Positions 28,201-37,100 of a DNA stretch of 64,000 nt are shown here, one piece after another. The notes below the pieces were generated by a model. It saw only the letters and a program-made list of their open reading frames with translations, was not told the DNA's origin and made no database searches. The stretch comes from Elmis aenea (lineage: Eukaryota > Arthropoda > Insecta > Coleoptera > Elmidae), in contig OX393579.1 in the NCBI GenBank assembly GCA_947652605.1, positions 18,063,674 through 18,127,673 on the forward strand. Reading direction: 5' to 3'. Made by a program: the position numbers and the translations under genes. Every line of letters begins with the position of its first letter. The stretch's first letter is position 1.

Positions 28201-30214
28201 AAGATATATCGCTGACACCTCCCAGACAAGATCTCGTCGTACCAGAGGAGGAAGAAGAGATACACAACTTTTTTCAATTAATGAACATTGTGGAACAAGC
28301 TTTATTAAATAAAAGTGTAATACAGCTATCGCAATTATTGGCACTTTGTTCAAACAAACAGGTAAGTGAATTAATTCTTACAATCTTTGGAAAATTAGTC
28401 TCAAGTATTTTTTGACAATATTTTGAGAAAATATGTATTTTTTTCCAAGCAACTGGATCCACAAAGTGTAACAGTATTAGAATCTCTTCAAAATGAACTA
28501 CGACAAGCTTGTAAAGTTCATCCAGGAGTAATCCATCATTTCACTTTGAATGAAGGTAATGAACGTAACAGCCTTCAATAATCAAAATTTTAAGAAGGTT
28601 ATTGTGATTTCTGCCCTACTTTGTATAGGGTGTTCCAAATTCGATGGGATTACATGGGTATCGTGCTCATTATTACAAAATAGAGAAAAATGTTTTTAGA
28701 CAAATTCCAAACTATTTAAAAAAAGTCTTCGTTTCGGTTTTGGGTTATTAAAAAAGAAAATGATCATTTTAATAATGTGTTATATCGCCATTATTAATAT
28801 TAATATCTGAATAACATAATATGGTTTTTTATACAGTGTGACCCATTTCAGAGCGGATCACCCCTATAAAAAGTTTATTTGTAGTCTGATTTTCATAAAC
28901 TTTTTTTTAAGCGATAAAGCATCAAACATTGTACTTTGGTACCCTATTTAAAAATTCAGTTTACACTGACAAAGCCTACTATGATTTTTTTCGATGTCAA
29001 AATTGGCAAAATTTGTTTAGCAATTTTTTTATTTACAATCTGACTACACCCCTGGATTCACTTGCCCTCAAATGGGTTTGTACAAAATTTCATGAAAAAA
29101 TATTTTTTATTTTTGTATCTTTTCTTGTAAATTTAGTTGTTCACCCATCGAAAATTCAATAAAAGTGGCGATTTTAATACTGATACAAATAAATTGTTGC
29201 TTATTTAAAAAATCTTACGTCAAATAATTTTTTGTTTTTTACATAGCATAATACACTGCGTTCCAAAAAACGATATTAATTTAATCAGAAATATTAAATT
29301 CATCATTAATCTCTTAATAAAAAATATTTTTTCATGAAATTTTGTACAAACCTATTTGAGGGCATCCTGAATCCAGTGGTGAAATCAGATTGTAAATAAA
29401 AAAATCGCTAAACAAGTTTTTTGCCAATTTTGACATTGAAAAAAATCATAGCAGGCATTGTGAGTTTAAACTGAATTTTTAAATAGGGTGCCAAAGTACA
29501 ATTTTTGATGCTTTATCGTTTAAAAAAGAGTGCATGAAAATCGGATTATAAATAAACTTTTTATAGGGGTGATCCGCTTTGAAATGGGTCACACTGTATA
29601 TTTTTTATGCAAGATCTATTTTTTTTTTAATTATTACAAACTTGTTTTTTTTTTAATGGCAACCATAGTTGATATTAAATATTTTTTTTCTTATTTCAAA
29701 TATAAAATAGTTATATTAAATTACAAAAGGTTACAACTATTCTTCAATTTTATTACTGCATTAAAAATAAAAATATAGAGTAGGTGACCTAACGCAGGTC
29801 ATAGAAATAACAAAGCAATACAAAAACAATATTTACTTTATCCATAAGCAGGCAATATGATAATTAATTGTTAAATATGCATTATTGGACCATTTGGATG
29901 GTCCTTACATTACCAATCTTATTCTGCTCAACTGTTTCATAATATTTCAATCAGAATTTAATGATATCGAAAAATCTAAGTACCAAATGCCTATGTAATT
30001 TTTGACGATTTAACCCATGTAATCGTATTAAATTTGAATTACCCGGCACAATTAAAATAAAAAATTAATTCTTCCATTTTCATTTTTTGAATTTTTAGAT
30101 GAAACTTTAAAACCTGTTGGTGGAACGTTGAAAACAGAAGGAGTGTGTGCAACATTAGCATGTTTATTAGAACATTATGGATTTCATGAAGCAGCAAATT
30201 TGTTAAGATCTTAG
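4218..30214 (+). CDS. Cdk12: Cyclin-dependent kinase 12 (CDK12), complete, 12 coding exons
   Basis: CDK12 with cyclin K phosphorylates Ser2 of the RNA polymerase II C-terminal domain in the nucleus and supports elongation of long genes, including DNA-repair genes. Exons: 4218-5644, 7886-8586, 10127-10354, 10443-10648, 13604-13800, 14023-14227, 14282-14550, 20309-20491, 25830-25949, 28052-28361, 28450-28555, 30099-30214; all junctions are GT-AG and in phase, giving 1355 aa. Residues 1-475 are an RS/lysine-rich region. Exon 2 has the CDK12/13 block [11 protein letters not shown]. The kinase domain starts near 777: GEGTYG 784-789, Lys806, PITAVRE 818-824, HRDIK with Asp909, DFG Asp927, T-loop Thr944 in [14 protein letters not shown]. 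The C-terminal extension has the diagnostic [13 protein letters not shown] (1089-1101). The last three exons encode a helical tail of unknown function, and their assignment rests on phase. The ATG at 4218 is the first in-frame ATG. Confidence 0.93.
6060..6680. mobile_element. TTAA-bounded piggyBac-like MITE in Cdk12 intron 1
   Basis: The element begins and ends with TTAA and has a 14-bp perfect terminal inverted repeat, TTAACCTCTTAAGT. No transposase is encoded. Motifs with the core GAATAT or ATATTC beside CG occur near both ends (about 6082, 6120-6140, 6560-6600), arranged as inverted copies. TTAA target sites are characteristic of piggyBac-superfamily insertion. Confidence 0.7.
7055..7621. 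mobile_element. Foldback (near-perfect palindrome) MITE in Cdk12 intron 1
   Basis: The left arm starts with TACAGGGTGAGGCATCAC and the right arm ends with its reverse complement (GTGATGCCTCACGCTGTA). The two arms, roughly 260 bases each, match almost throughout and meet around 7320-7345 in a short A/T loop. TA flanks both ends, as for Tc1/mariner-type insertions. It encodes nothing convincing; the open frames in it are mirror copies across the arms. Confidence 0.8.
8685..10096. mobile_element. hAT-type MITE with 8-bp target duplication in Cdk12 intron 2
   Basis: GTGTAAAG at 8677-8684 is repeated exactly at 10097-10104, a perfect 8-bp duplication. The ends are an imperfect inverted repeat (CAGGGATGGAAAACG on the left, complement of CATGGATGAAATAACG on the right). 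Both flanks are filled with AACGTTAT/ATAACGTT units. A second, unrelated foldback element (9007-9963) has inserted into it. It ends only about 30 bases before exon 3 of Cdk12. Confidence 0.78.
9007..9963. mobile_element. Foldback element nested inside the hAT MITE
   Basis: Left and right segments are inverted copies: TTATCGAAAATTAAGGGGGG near 9055 mirrors CCCCCCTTAATTTTCGATAA near 9940, and the ends carry TACAGGATGTTTCTTA and its complement with CACCCTGTA. The arms run several hundred bases to a centre near 9500. It interrupts the AACGTTAT-rich body of the surrounding element, so it is the younger insertion. Confidence 0.75.
11387..11700. mobile_element. Possible pogo/Tigger-like remnant in Cdk12 intron 4
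   Basis: The left side reads TACAGTAGAACCTC followed by repeated 'TTATCTGGA/TTATCCGGA' phrases; the right side has inverted versions (ATTATCCAGATTTTTTATTA). CAGTAGAACCTC is a known type of pogo-family terminus. No transposase frame is visible and the right boundary is vague. Confidence 0.4.
12087..13126. mobile_element. Foldback MITE in Cdk12 intron 4
   Basis: The ends are TACAGGGTGGGCAAATTTCG and the complement of CGAAATTTACCCACCCTGTA. Inner landmarks also mirror each other: 'GGTATCAAAAAACGGACCG' near 12140 and 'GGTCTGTTTTTTGATACC' near 13055; 'CCCTTATATATTTGGAAT' near 12763 and its inverse near 12465. The arms are about 500 bases each and the centre lies near 12600. No gene is inside. Confidence 0.78.
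14856..15275. mobile_element. TTAA-bounded MITE with internal GTATCC palindromes, Cdk12 intron 7
   Basis: It starts and ends with TTAA and has an 18-bp perfect inverted end, TTAACACGTTAAGCGCCA. Just inside the left end is a perfect 22-bp palindrome at 14874-14895 (arms TTTGTATCCAT), followed at 14919-14936 by a second copy (TGTATCCA-TT-TGGATACA). Both copies follow a GCCAY or GCCACC phrase. It is non-coding and was probably moved by a piggyBac-type transposase. Confidence 0.75.
15623..17610. mobile_element. Large foldback element in Cdk12 intron 7
   Basis: Arms of roughly 600 bases are inverted copies: ATTACATTTCCAGTATGGGG at 15640 mirrors CCCCATACTGGAAATGTAAT at 17575, with CACCCTGTA at the right end. 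The same arm sequence recurs at 41097 and 45090. The centre has been replaced or enlarged by another inverted-repeat element (16225-16707). Confidence 0.8.
16225..16707. mobile_element. Inverted-repeat element nested in the foldback's centre
   Basis: It is bounded by AGGTTTGTTCC and its complement GGAACAAACCT. It holds four copies of GTTCCAACA (near 16230, 16293, 16341 and 16588), several 'TGAACT' phrases, and no open frame of note. Base composition is less AT-rich than the surrounding arms. Family unknown. Confidence 0.6.
18763..19495. mobile_element. TTAA-bounded MITE with GAGTT-N-AACTC palindromes, Cdk12 intron 7
   Basis: TTAA at both ends with a 21-bp perfect inverted terminus (TTAACACGTTGACTGCCACG plus T). 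Inside are three related modules: GTGAGTTAAATACAACTCAC (about 18783), GTGAGTTGTATATAACTC (about 18825) and GTGAGTTATATATAA (about 19330). Each begins after a CCACG, CCGC or GCCGT phrase. No protein is encoded. A 'CACCCTGTA' terminus near 19272 may mark a later partial insertion. Confidence 0.75.
19596..19704. repeat. Long hairpin repeat (GAGGCAGTAAA...TTTACTGCCGAGG)
   Basis: CGAGGCAGTAAA at the left and TTTTACTGCCGAGG at the right enclose nested inverted pieces: TTATCACGAGTG with CGCGAGTGATAA, and ATTATTTGC with GCAAATAAT. A wider pair, CTGCAATCGTCA (about 19721) and TGACGATTGCAGAAA (about 19938), suggests the hairpin is one end of a larger inverted-repeat element reaching about 19955. Family not recognised. 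Confidence 0.6.
21230..22522 (-). mobile_element. Full-length but decayed mariner transposon, Cdk12 intron 8
   Basis: The ends are imperfect 28-bp inverted repeats beginning TACGAGGGGGACCCAAAAAT, each flanked by TA (21228-21229 and 22523-22524), the mariner target duplication. The length is 1293 bases, the usual mariner size. It carries one transposase gene on the minus strand (separate entry). It lies in the 5.3-kb intron between Cdk12 exons 8 and 9. Confidence 0.9.
21303..22325 (-). pseudogene. Mariner transposase, frameshifted
   Basis: It starts at ATG 22325 ([20 protein letters not shown]) and the last frame ends with a stop at 21303, about the usual mariner transposase length of 340-350 residues. 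The N-terminal helix-turn-helix region contains [20 protein letters not shown] and [12 protein letters not shown]. The catalytic part has [18 protein letters not shown] and [13 protein letters not shown], which are the three acidic positions of a DD34D transposase. The frame breaks at least three times (about 21975, 21690 and 21555), so it cannot make active protein. The sequence is otherwise well preserved, suggesting fairly recent loss. Confidence 0.9.
22993..23320. mobile_element. hAT-type MITE of the GGAGTCG family, Cdk12 intron 8
   Basis: The left end CAGGGATGGGGAGTCG is inverted at the right as CGACTCCTTATCCGTG. The 8-bp flanks ATTGTAAG (22985) and GTTGTAAC (23321) match at six positions, consistent with an aged target duplication. 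It resembles the better-preserved GACTCC-rich element at 53645-53987. Confidence 0.6.
23330..25829. other. Cdk12 intron 8, remaining part
   Basis: AT-rich intronic sequence. Short open frames exist on both strands, but none shows a recognisable protein, conserved motif or codon pattern, and I see no RNA gene. It ends in the acceptor TTATGCAG before exon 9. Confidence 0.5.
25981..26680. mobile_element. Foldback-type element in Cdk12 intron 9
   Basis: TACAGGATGTCCCAGAGATC and 'GTTACCACC...ACAAACCTTATA' on the left are mirrored by 'TATAAGGTTTGTAGGGATAA' and 'GGTAATGATCCCTAGAACAC' at 26608-26675. The arms are decayed. The inner part (26186-26335) has a GC-rich 'GGGGCATCGATAGAC...CCCTGGGCC' segment that looks like a separate, unrelated insertion. 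A one-sided copy of the left arm occurs at about 46675. Confidence 0.6.
28624..30045. mobile_element. Foldback element in the last Cdk12 intron (outer)
   Basis: The left arm 'TTCCAAATTCGATGGGATTA' near 28632 is mirrored by 'TAATCGTATTAAATTTGAAT' near 30020. These are the same ends as the 'GGTCCAAATTCGATGGGATT' foldbacks at 31699, 34538 and 50678, but strongly decayed. A second foldback (28831-29600) sits inside. The right end lies about 50 bases before the final Cdk12 exon. Confidence 0.5.
28831..29600. mobile_element. Nested foldback MITE, last Cdk12 intron
   Basis: The ends are TACAGTGTGACCCATTTCAG and CTTTGAAATGGGTCACACTGTA. Inside, 'GGATCACCCCTATAAAAAG' mirrors 'CTTTTTATAGGGGTGATCC', and 'AAATGGGTTTGTACAAAATT' mirrors its inverse near 29340. 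The arms are about 370 bases each and well matched. The 77- and 82-codon open frames inside are chance frames in the arms. Confidence 0.8.
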
Positions 30215-31178
30215 TGTTTTTAGCTGTTTGTATATATCGTACTATATTGTTCATTTCCCTTAATCCAATTATAGATTTTTGTTCCTGTTAGGGTAATGTT
30301 TTTGCTCTCTTTCTTTGTAAATAGTAATTTCATACTGAAAACAATGTTGTGTACAACTGTATCTTGCATATAATGAAGTCTACTTAATGTTCAATGATAG
30401 AAAAACGTTTATAAAAATATTAACTAATTATTATAGTAAAATGTAACATTAAGCAGACACTTTTTAAGTTACAAATATTTAAAAAGCATAAGTTATTTAA
30501 ATGTTTTAATTTTAGATTAAATTAATTTTTAAGTAGACTAGCATACCTTAAGTTTTGTTTTGAAATAAGTACTTTAAAGGATACAAATTTTTATTTGTAT
30601 TGTATTTAAGCACAAAAAATAAAATATTACCTTTATTACTGTAAAAGTTGGTTTTTATTTACCGCTTGATGTACGGTTGAAATTCAATTCGGAAAACCAT
30701 TAAATATGTAAATAATAATGACTTATTTTAGTATTGTTTGGTGATTGAAACAATGATTTCTAACAAATTATAAAAAAAAATTATGAACAAATAATCTTTC
30801 GCAACAAGAAATATTGTGCAAAGCCGGCGAAAGGGAATGCAGGGTGTGCATCGCACACGGCCCCGCGCTGCCGATATTATTAATATAAAAAAACATGTAT
30901 CTAATGTTTAAATAAAAGTTTTTTTTTCAAGCCCCTAATTTATGTTTGCTTACAGCCCGTCAATCTTTGTGACCGGCTCTGTATTGTAGTTCATCTGTCC
31001 TTACGTTGGTAGTTAATATACGCTAGATTAGCTCAAAAAGTTGCATTCAATTTCAGGTTAATCTTCTTTCATGCGCGTTAGTTCTTGTTTGTACCAGTGA
31101 GGTTAACAGTTTGAAAAGTAACTTGCTTTTAATGTTATATTAATATATTTGAAAGAAAACATCGTACATCGTACAACA
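30215..31178. other. Cdk12 3' UTR and Cdk12-CtIP intergenic region
   Basis: AT-rich 3' UTR follows the Cdk12 stop; a likely poly(A) signal (AATAAA) lies near 30620. A small hAT-like insertion occupies 30820-30981. The CtIP promoter and leader must lie in the remaining 200 bases or so before 31179, but no core promoter motif was identified with confidence. Confidence 0.45.
30820..30981. mobile_element. Small hAT-like MITE between Cdk12 and CtIP
   Basis: AAAGCCGGCG at the left is inverted as GACCGGCTCTG at the right. The flanks TATTGTGC (30812) and TATTGTAG (30982) match at six of eight bases. The inside is GC-rich compared with its surroundings (GCACACGGCCCCGCGCTGCC). Weakly supported. Confidence 0.45.
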
Positions 31179-34100
31179 ATGGTTTCTGAACCTTGGGAAG
31201 TTTGGAAATCATTATTTACAGATGAATTAAAAGATATTTGGTTAACAGAAACGAAAAAATTACGAAAGGTTGCAATGATTGTTCATGTTCTGGAAAAAGA
31301 ATTCAGTTGTGAGTACTTTATTTAAATTGTTATTAATTAAAGTAATGGAATTTTGATAAAATTACTTTTCTTGGTATGATCAATAACTTTTTAACATTTT
31401 GTTTCAGCAATACAGCGTGCTTATAAACAAGACATAAATACAATTAAACAAAAATTGAATTTGGTTGAAACACACAAGGAACAAGCAACTTGTAGATGTA
31501 AAATGTACGTAAATTATGATAAATAATATTTTAATTCATTGGCAGTCTTAAAGTTTATGTAGATCAGTCTACTAAATTTTGTTTGAAATGTATATACAGG
31601 GTGTCATAATAAGAACGCTTCAGCCCTGTAACTCCTTTATATTGAAATATAGAGCTTTGGTGTTACAAAATTTTCTAAAACTAGATTATTGAGATTACAT
31701 ACAGGGTGGTCCAAATTCGATGGGATTGCATGGGTATCTTGCTTAATAGACAAGATAGAGAAACAGTTAAATTACCAAAAATGTGCACTTTTTTGAGATG
31801 AACTCAGAACAGTTGTCAAATATACTCTATCATTTTCTGTTTTTCTTGATTTTTTTTTGTTTCCAAAGCCTACCTTTTGTTTTTCATCTTTAAAGAAATT
31901 TAAAAACCTTTGTAACTTGCGTATTATTGAAAATAAATACATCTACCCTTATATATTTGGAATGAGAAAAAAATAAGGAATTTAAATAGGCCATAGCCAA
32001 CTATAACTTTCTTTTAAAAAAAGGTAAGTTTGTGTCATAACTTTTTAACGGCGAGCGCAAACATTTTTTTTTTGCTTAATCAAACTTAACATATAAATAT
32101 CTAAAAATATTGTTTATAAACTTTTTTGATATTTACAACAATAACGGAGATATGACACATTATTAATATGACAAAAAAATACTTTTTATACAATAACTCG
32201 AAAACCAGAAATGATAGAATATTTTTGAAAACGGTTCTGAGTTTGTCTCAAAAAACTGCACATTTTTGGTAATTTAACCGTTTCTCTATCTTGCCTATTA
32301 AGTGAGATACCCATGCAATCCCATCAAATTTGGACCACCCTGTACATATATTCAGTTATTTTTAAGATATTCGATTTTAAAATTTTAATTTGTAGTTAAC
32401 TTTTTCATGCAAATAGCACCCTGTATATTCAAGTACATAATTCAAAAGCCCTTTAAATTGGCTTTCAAAAAATACATGTCTTTCACGAAAACGTTTTTTA
32501 TTAAAACGGCAAAAATTATATCAAATCGTTATAAAAATTATAAAAAAGTAATAAGCCTTTGGTTATCCCTTAAAAATTTAAGTAATGTAGAGATAATACA
32601 AATAAGCATACAGTAAATAAAATAGAGAGCAATTATTGAGCTCCTTTATTTTTGAAATTATATTTTTTACCTATAAATTTTGTAAAATAGCACCCTGTAT
32701 TTTTAATACTTGAGAGTTTTTGAAAAGTCATATGTAATATTTAAGTCAATTATATTTTGTGTAAAACTTTTTCATTAAAACAGAAATCATTAGATCAATG
32801 AAAGTAGCCTGTGAAAATACATAATAATCAACAAAAAGTAGTAAAAATTAATTTAATGTGTTTTATTAATGGCCGATCAATTATGGTGCCTGGAGCAAGT
32901 TTTTAAAAGAGCACCTTTTCAAATTTTTGAGATTTTAAGGAATGAATGTATCACTATTAAAAATAGTCTGGTTGGTAAAGTAACGGACTTTTGGGAAAAA
33001 TATGTACTAAATTGACTACTAAATAGAAGGAAAAGTTTTATTTATTAAAAAAGCAAATTGCTTGATTGCATCTCTATAAATTATTGTTCTAGATACCGAC
33101 TTTTCTAATAAAATTATTGCTAAATAATTTTTTAAAATTTTCAATTGAAGTACTTTTTCAAATTTTTCCTATTTGTTATAGAGACAAAATTAGGAGCAAC
33201 TTAAAAGAAGACGATTTTCTTGAGCAAAAAGGTATTAATTTTCAATTTAAATTAGCTGATGTTCACAAATTTTTTATTTAGAGAACATCCCCACTAAGGT
33301 GCAATGTAAGATAAAAGTAGAAAAGATCTCTAAAATCACAAATTCTTGCAAAAGTCCATTGATTTTTGATCTTACCTCTGAGTTACTGGAAATAGATGAT
33401 AACCAATTGAATAAATCATCGACTTCAAATAAACCAGAACATAGTTCATTTTTCTTTTTTAATAAGAGTGCATTATCTGATAATGAAACGCCGAAAAGCT
33501 CTGATGGACTTAGCGAAAGCCCTAAAATTAATAGACGCCGAAAATTCACTCGCCATAAAAAACTTAATACTACTGCCAGCCCATCATTACTAGATGTAGC
33601 GAAAAATTTATGTGAAGAATCTGATAAATCTATCAAAAGTGATGTAAGAACTCAAGAAGTAAAAAGTCAAGTGAAAACTGTTTTGAAAAGATGTTCAGAC
33701 GATGATTTTCTTGATATTTCAGTTATTGATAGTACACCTCACCTTAAACGTTTTTCTAAAAAAATTAAACCTAGTAAACGAAATGAATCTGTGACTAACA
33801 AAGGCTGTAAAAAAGGGTTAAAAAGTAAACAAATGAAATCTTCCACTCTTACTCAGTTTTTTGGCAGCGCTGTTAGCAGCACCAAGACCAACTGGAATAA
33901 GTAGGTTATAGTTTTTTTGTTTTTTGCAATGTTAATAAAATCGTTTTGTTTGTATTTTGTTTTTAGATCCGATGCGGGAAGAGTTATAAGTGAAACTGAT
34001 TTTTCAACAGATACTGAAAATAAAGCAATTGCATTTGGAAGTAAAACTACAAGTAAAAACTGTGATACTATTGATGTTGATGCTACATTTTGTCCAGATA

Positions 34101-37100
34101 TAGATGTATGCTTAAATAATCTGAAAAAAACTGTAGAAAATCAAAAACAAGAAGGTTGTAAAGATAATGTGCAAATAATTAAAAAAGATAATGAAGCAAG
34201 TAATAAGTTCAAAATTAAATCAAAATTTGCTGAAACTTATGACAGGTAAATAATATAATTTATTGTAAATGTTACTATTTGAAATAAATACAGACATACC
34301 CTGCTTCTCGTCATTTCGCTTTGCTTAATTGTTGCCGTTTAACTCTTTCTTGTACACTTGGCGCTTGTTTCGCACACTTGTTGTTTTTCATCGCTTTTCG
34401 TTGCAGGCTGTTGCAATGCCGTGTGTTATTTCATGCTTGTGTATCTTTTGTTTATTATGGTCCATGTTTTTATCAACAATTTTTACTGGGTACCATAAAT
34501 TGTGCGTTATTTTTGTTTTCTTGCAATTTCGAGTGATGTACAGGGTGGTCCAAATTCGTTGGGATTGCATGGGTATCTCGGTTAATATTTAAGATAGAGA
34601 AACGGTTAAATTACCAAAAATGTGCAGTTTTTTGAGACAAACTCAGAACTGTTTTCAAAAATATTCTATAATTTCCGGTTTTTAAGTTATTAGAGAAAAA
34701 GTGTTTTTTTGTCATATTTTTTATGCGTCATATATCCGTTATTGTTGTAAATATCGAAAAAAAAATTAGTAAATATTTTTAGATATTTTTATGTAAAATT
34801 CAGTGGTACTACAAATGTTCTTTACTTTCGCCGTTAAAAAGTTATAACACAAACTTACCTTTTTTAAAATAGAAGCTATAGTTGACTATAATCTATTTAA
34901 ATTCCTTGTTTTTCTCAAACCAAATATATAAGGTTTGATGCAGTTATTTGTAATAATACGCAGCTACGAAAGTTTTTTAGTTGTTTTTATTTAAAGAAAA
35001 ACAGTAGGCTGTAAAAACAAGGTCTAAAACCTCTTAAAACTCATGTGGTACGAGTTACGAAGATTTTTTAATTTGTTGTTGAGATAAACTTTATAAATAT
35101 TTGAACATATGATAACAACAATGTAGTCAGAATCAGCAGTTATGTAGTGTATTGTTGTTTATCTTATGTTCAAATATTTATAATATTCATATCAAAAACA
35201 AATTAAAAAACCTTAGTAATTTGTACCACATGAGTTTTAAAAAGTTTTACACCTTGCTTTTTGTATGTAAATAAGTCATAGCCAACTATAGCTTTCATTA
35301 AAAAAAAGGTAAGTTTTTGTCATAACTTTTTAACGGCCAGCGAATATTTTAAAACAATCTTCATACATTTTTTCGATATTTACAACAATAACGGAGATAT
35401 GACGCATTATAAATATGAAAAAAACACTTTGTTCATAACTCAAAAACCGGAAATGATATATTTCAGAAAACTGGACATTTTTGGTAATTTAACAGTTTCT
35501 TTATCTTGAATAGTAAGCGAGATACCCATGTATTAATAATCCCATCGAATTTGGACCAAATTTGAATGTTTTACAGAGTATCTCGGTTACCCATAACACT
35601 AGGCAAAAATCTGATATCAGTGTCTTTGGTTATTTTTTTGAGATAAACACGCCTGTCTTATCAGATTTTTTTAAATAACTTTCCATTTTGGCACTAAAGA
35701 TGAAAAAATAAATTTCATTGTTTTATAATAATTTCGATAACTTCTTTATTACTAAAAATAGAACCAAATGTTTGGTAGGTTTTTATAAACATTTTTATGC
35801 TTAATTTAAAAAAGATTTTTTATATTTAGAAAGACCCCAACTTTTGAGATAAGAAGTTAACTTACATTTTTTTAAATGGAAACTCTAGGCTAGGTCATGA
35901 CTTTATAAAAGAAAATTTGTTTAGCTTTTTAAAAATATGTACTTTTTTACGTATTCCAAAAAATATGACCTTTTTTTTTAAAATGTTTTTATCACAGTTT
36001 GCCATGATTTCGTAAACAAGTGATGTTTGCAATTAAAAAACAACTAAACGCCATTTCCAAGTAAATTCTGTAGCAGCATCCATGTTTTTACCACTTACAA
36101 TGTGAACTTCTAACATAATAATAAACTTTTCAAAGTGTTCAAAGTTTGCCACAATCAACAGTTATAAAATACAAAAGAATACACAGATTTGCTCAAAAGT
36201 TTAAAAATGTACTTGTATGTATATGACATTTAGTTGTTTATTCATAGTAAACATCTTTTGTTTACGAAATCATAGCAAACTGTGATGATAAAATTTTTAA
36301 AAAAGTAACCATATCATGGTCCATTTAAAAAAATATAAGTTTACTTCACATTTCAAAAATAAAGGTTGTTAAAAAAATATTTGTTTAAGCATGAAAAAAT
36401 TTATAAAAACCTGTTTAACGTTTAGTTCTATTTTCATAAATAAAGAAGTAGTAAATTTTCAAAAACGATGAAATTTCATTTTTCATGGGTAATGCCAAAA
36501 TTGAATATGGGTCCACCCTCTATAGTGTTATTAAAGTTTTTCTTATGTCTAAATGCAAATTGTAAGCAAAATAAAAACTGCATTGCTTCTTGCCCTTCTT
36601 CGCTATTTGTGGTTCTTTAATCCTTAAGTCGACGAATAAGAGGGGTATGCCTGTACCCTCTACACATAAAACAGTCACAATTTTGTTAAGTTTTCTGTGT
36701 TATAAAATTTGATTTAAAATTTAAATTTTAAAAATAAAATAAAGAAAAAATATCTTAATATATTCCTAAAATAAATGTTTTTAAATTAGACCCACAAAGA
36801 AGAAGGTGACGAGTCCTAAGTATGTTTATCAAACTGATACTGTGCGAGGAAAAGAACGAATGAAATTGCAGGGTTGGGCCTGTGCGGAGTGTAAAGATGT
36901 AAATATCAATTTTTAAAATTTTTCCTTGATAATTAATAAACAAGTTTTTTTTAGTATTATAATGGCTTGGGTTTGACGAATAAAGAATTACAGGAGAAGA
37001 TGAATCAATGTTCCAAACATCGAAAAAAATTCGCACCCCCACCAGACACTCCCACTGGTAAGTGCTTTCAATTCTTATGAAACAGGTTTTGTTGCTCATG

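Noticed and set aside
29530..29778. 82-codon open frame at the right end of a foldback
   Set aside because: AT-rich, Phe/Ile/Lys/Tyr-only composition, partly in a palindromic arm; no support as a gene.
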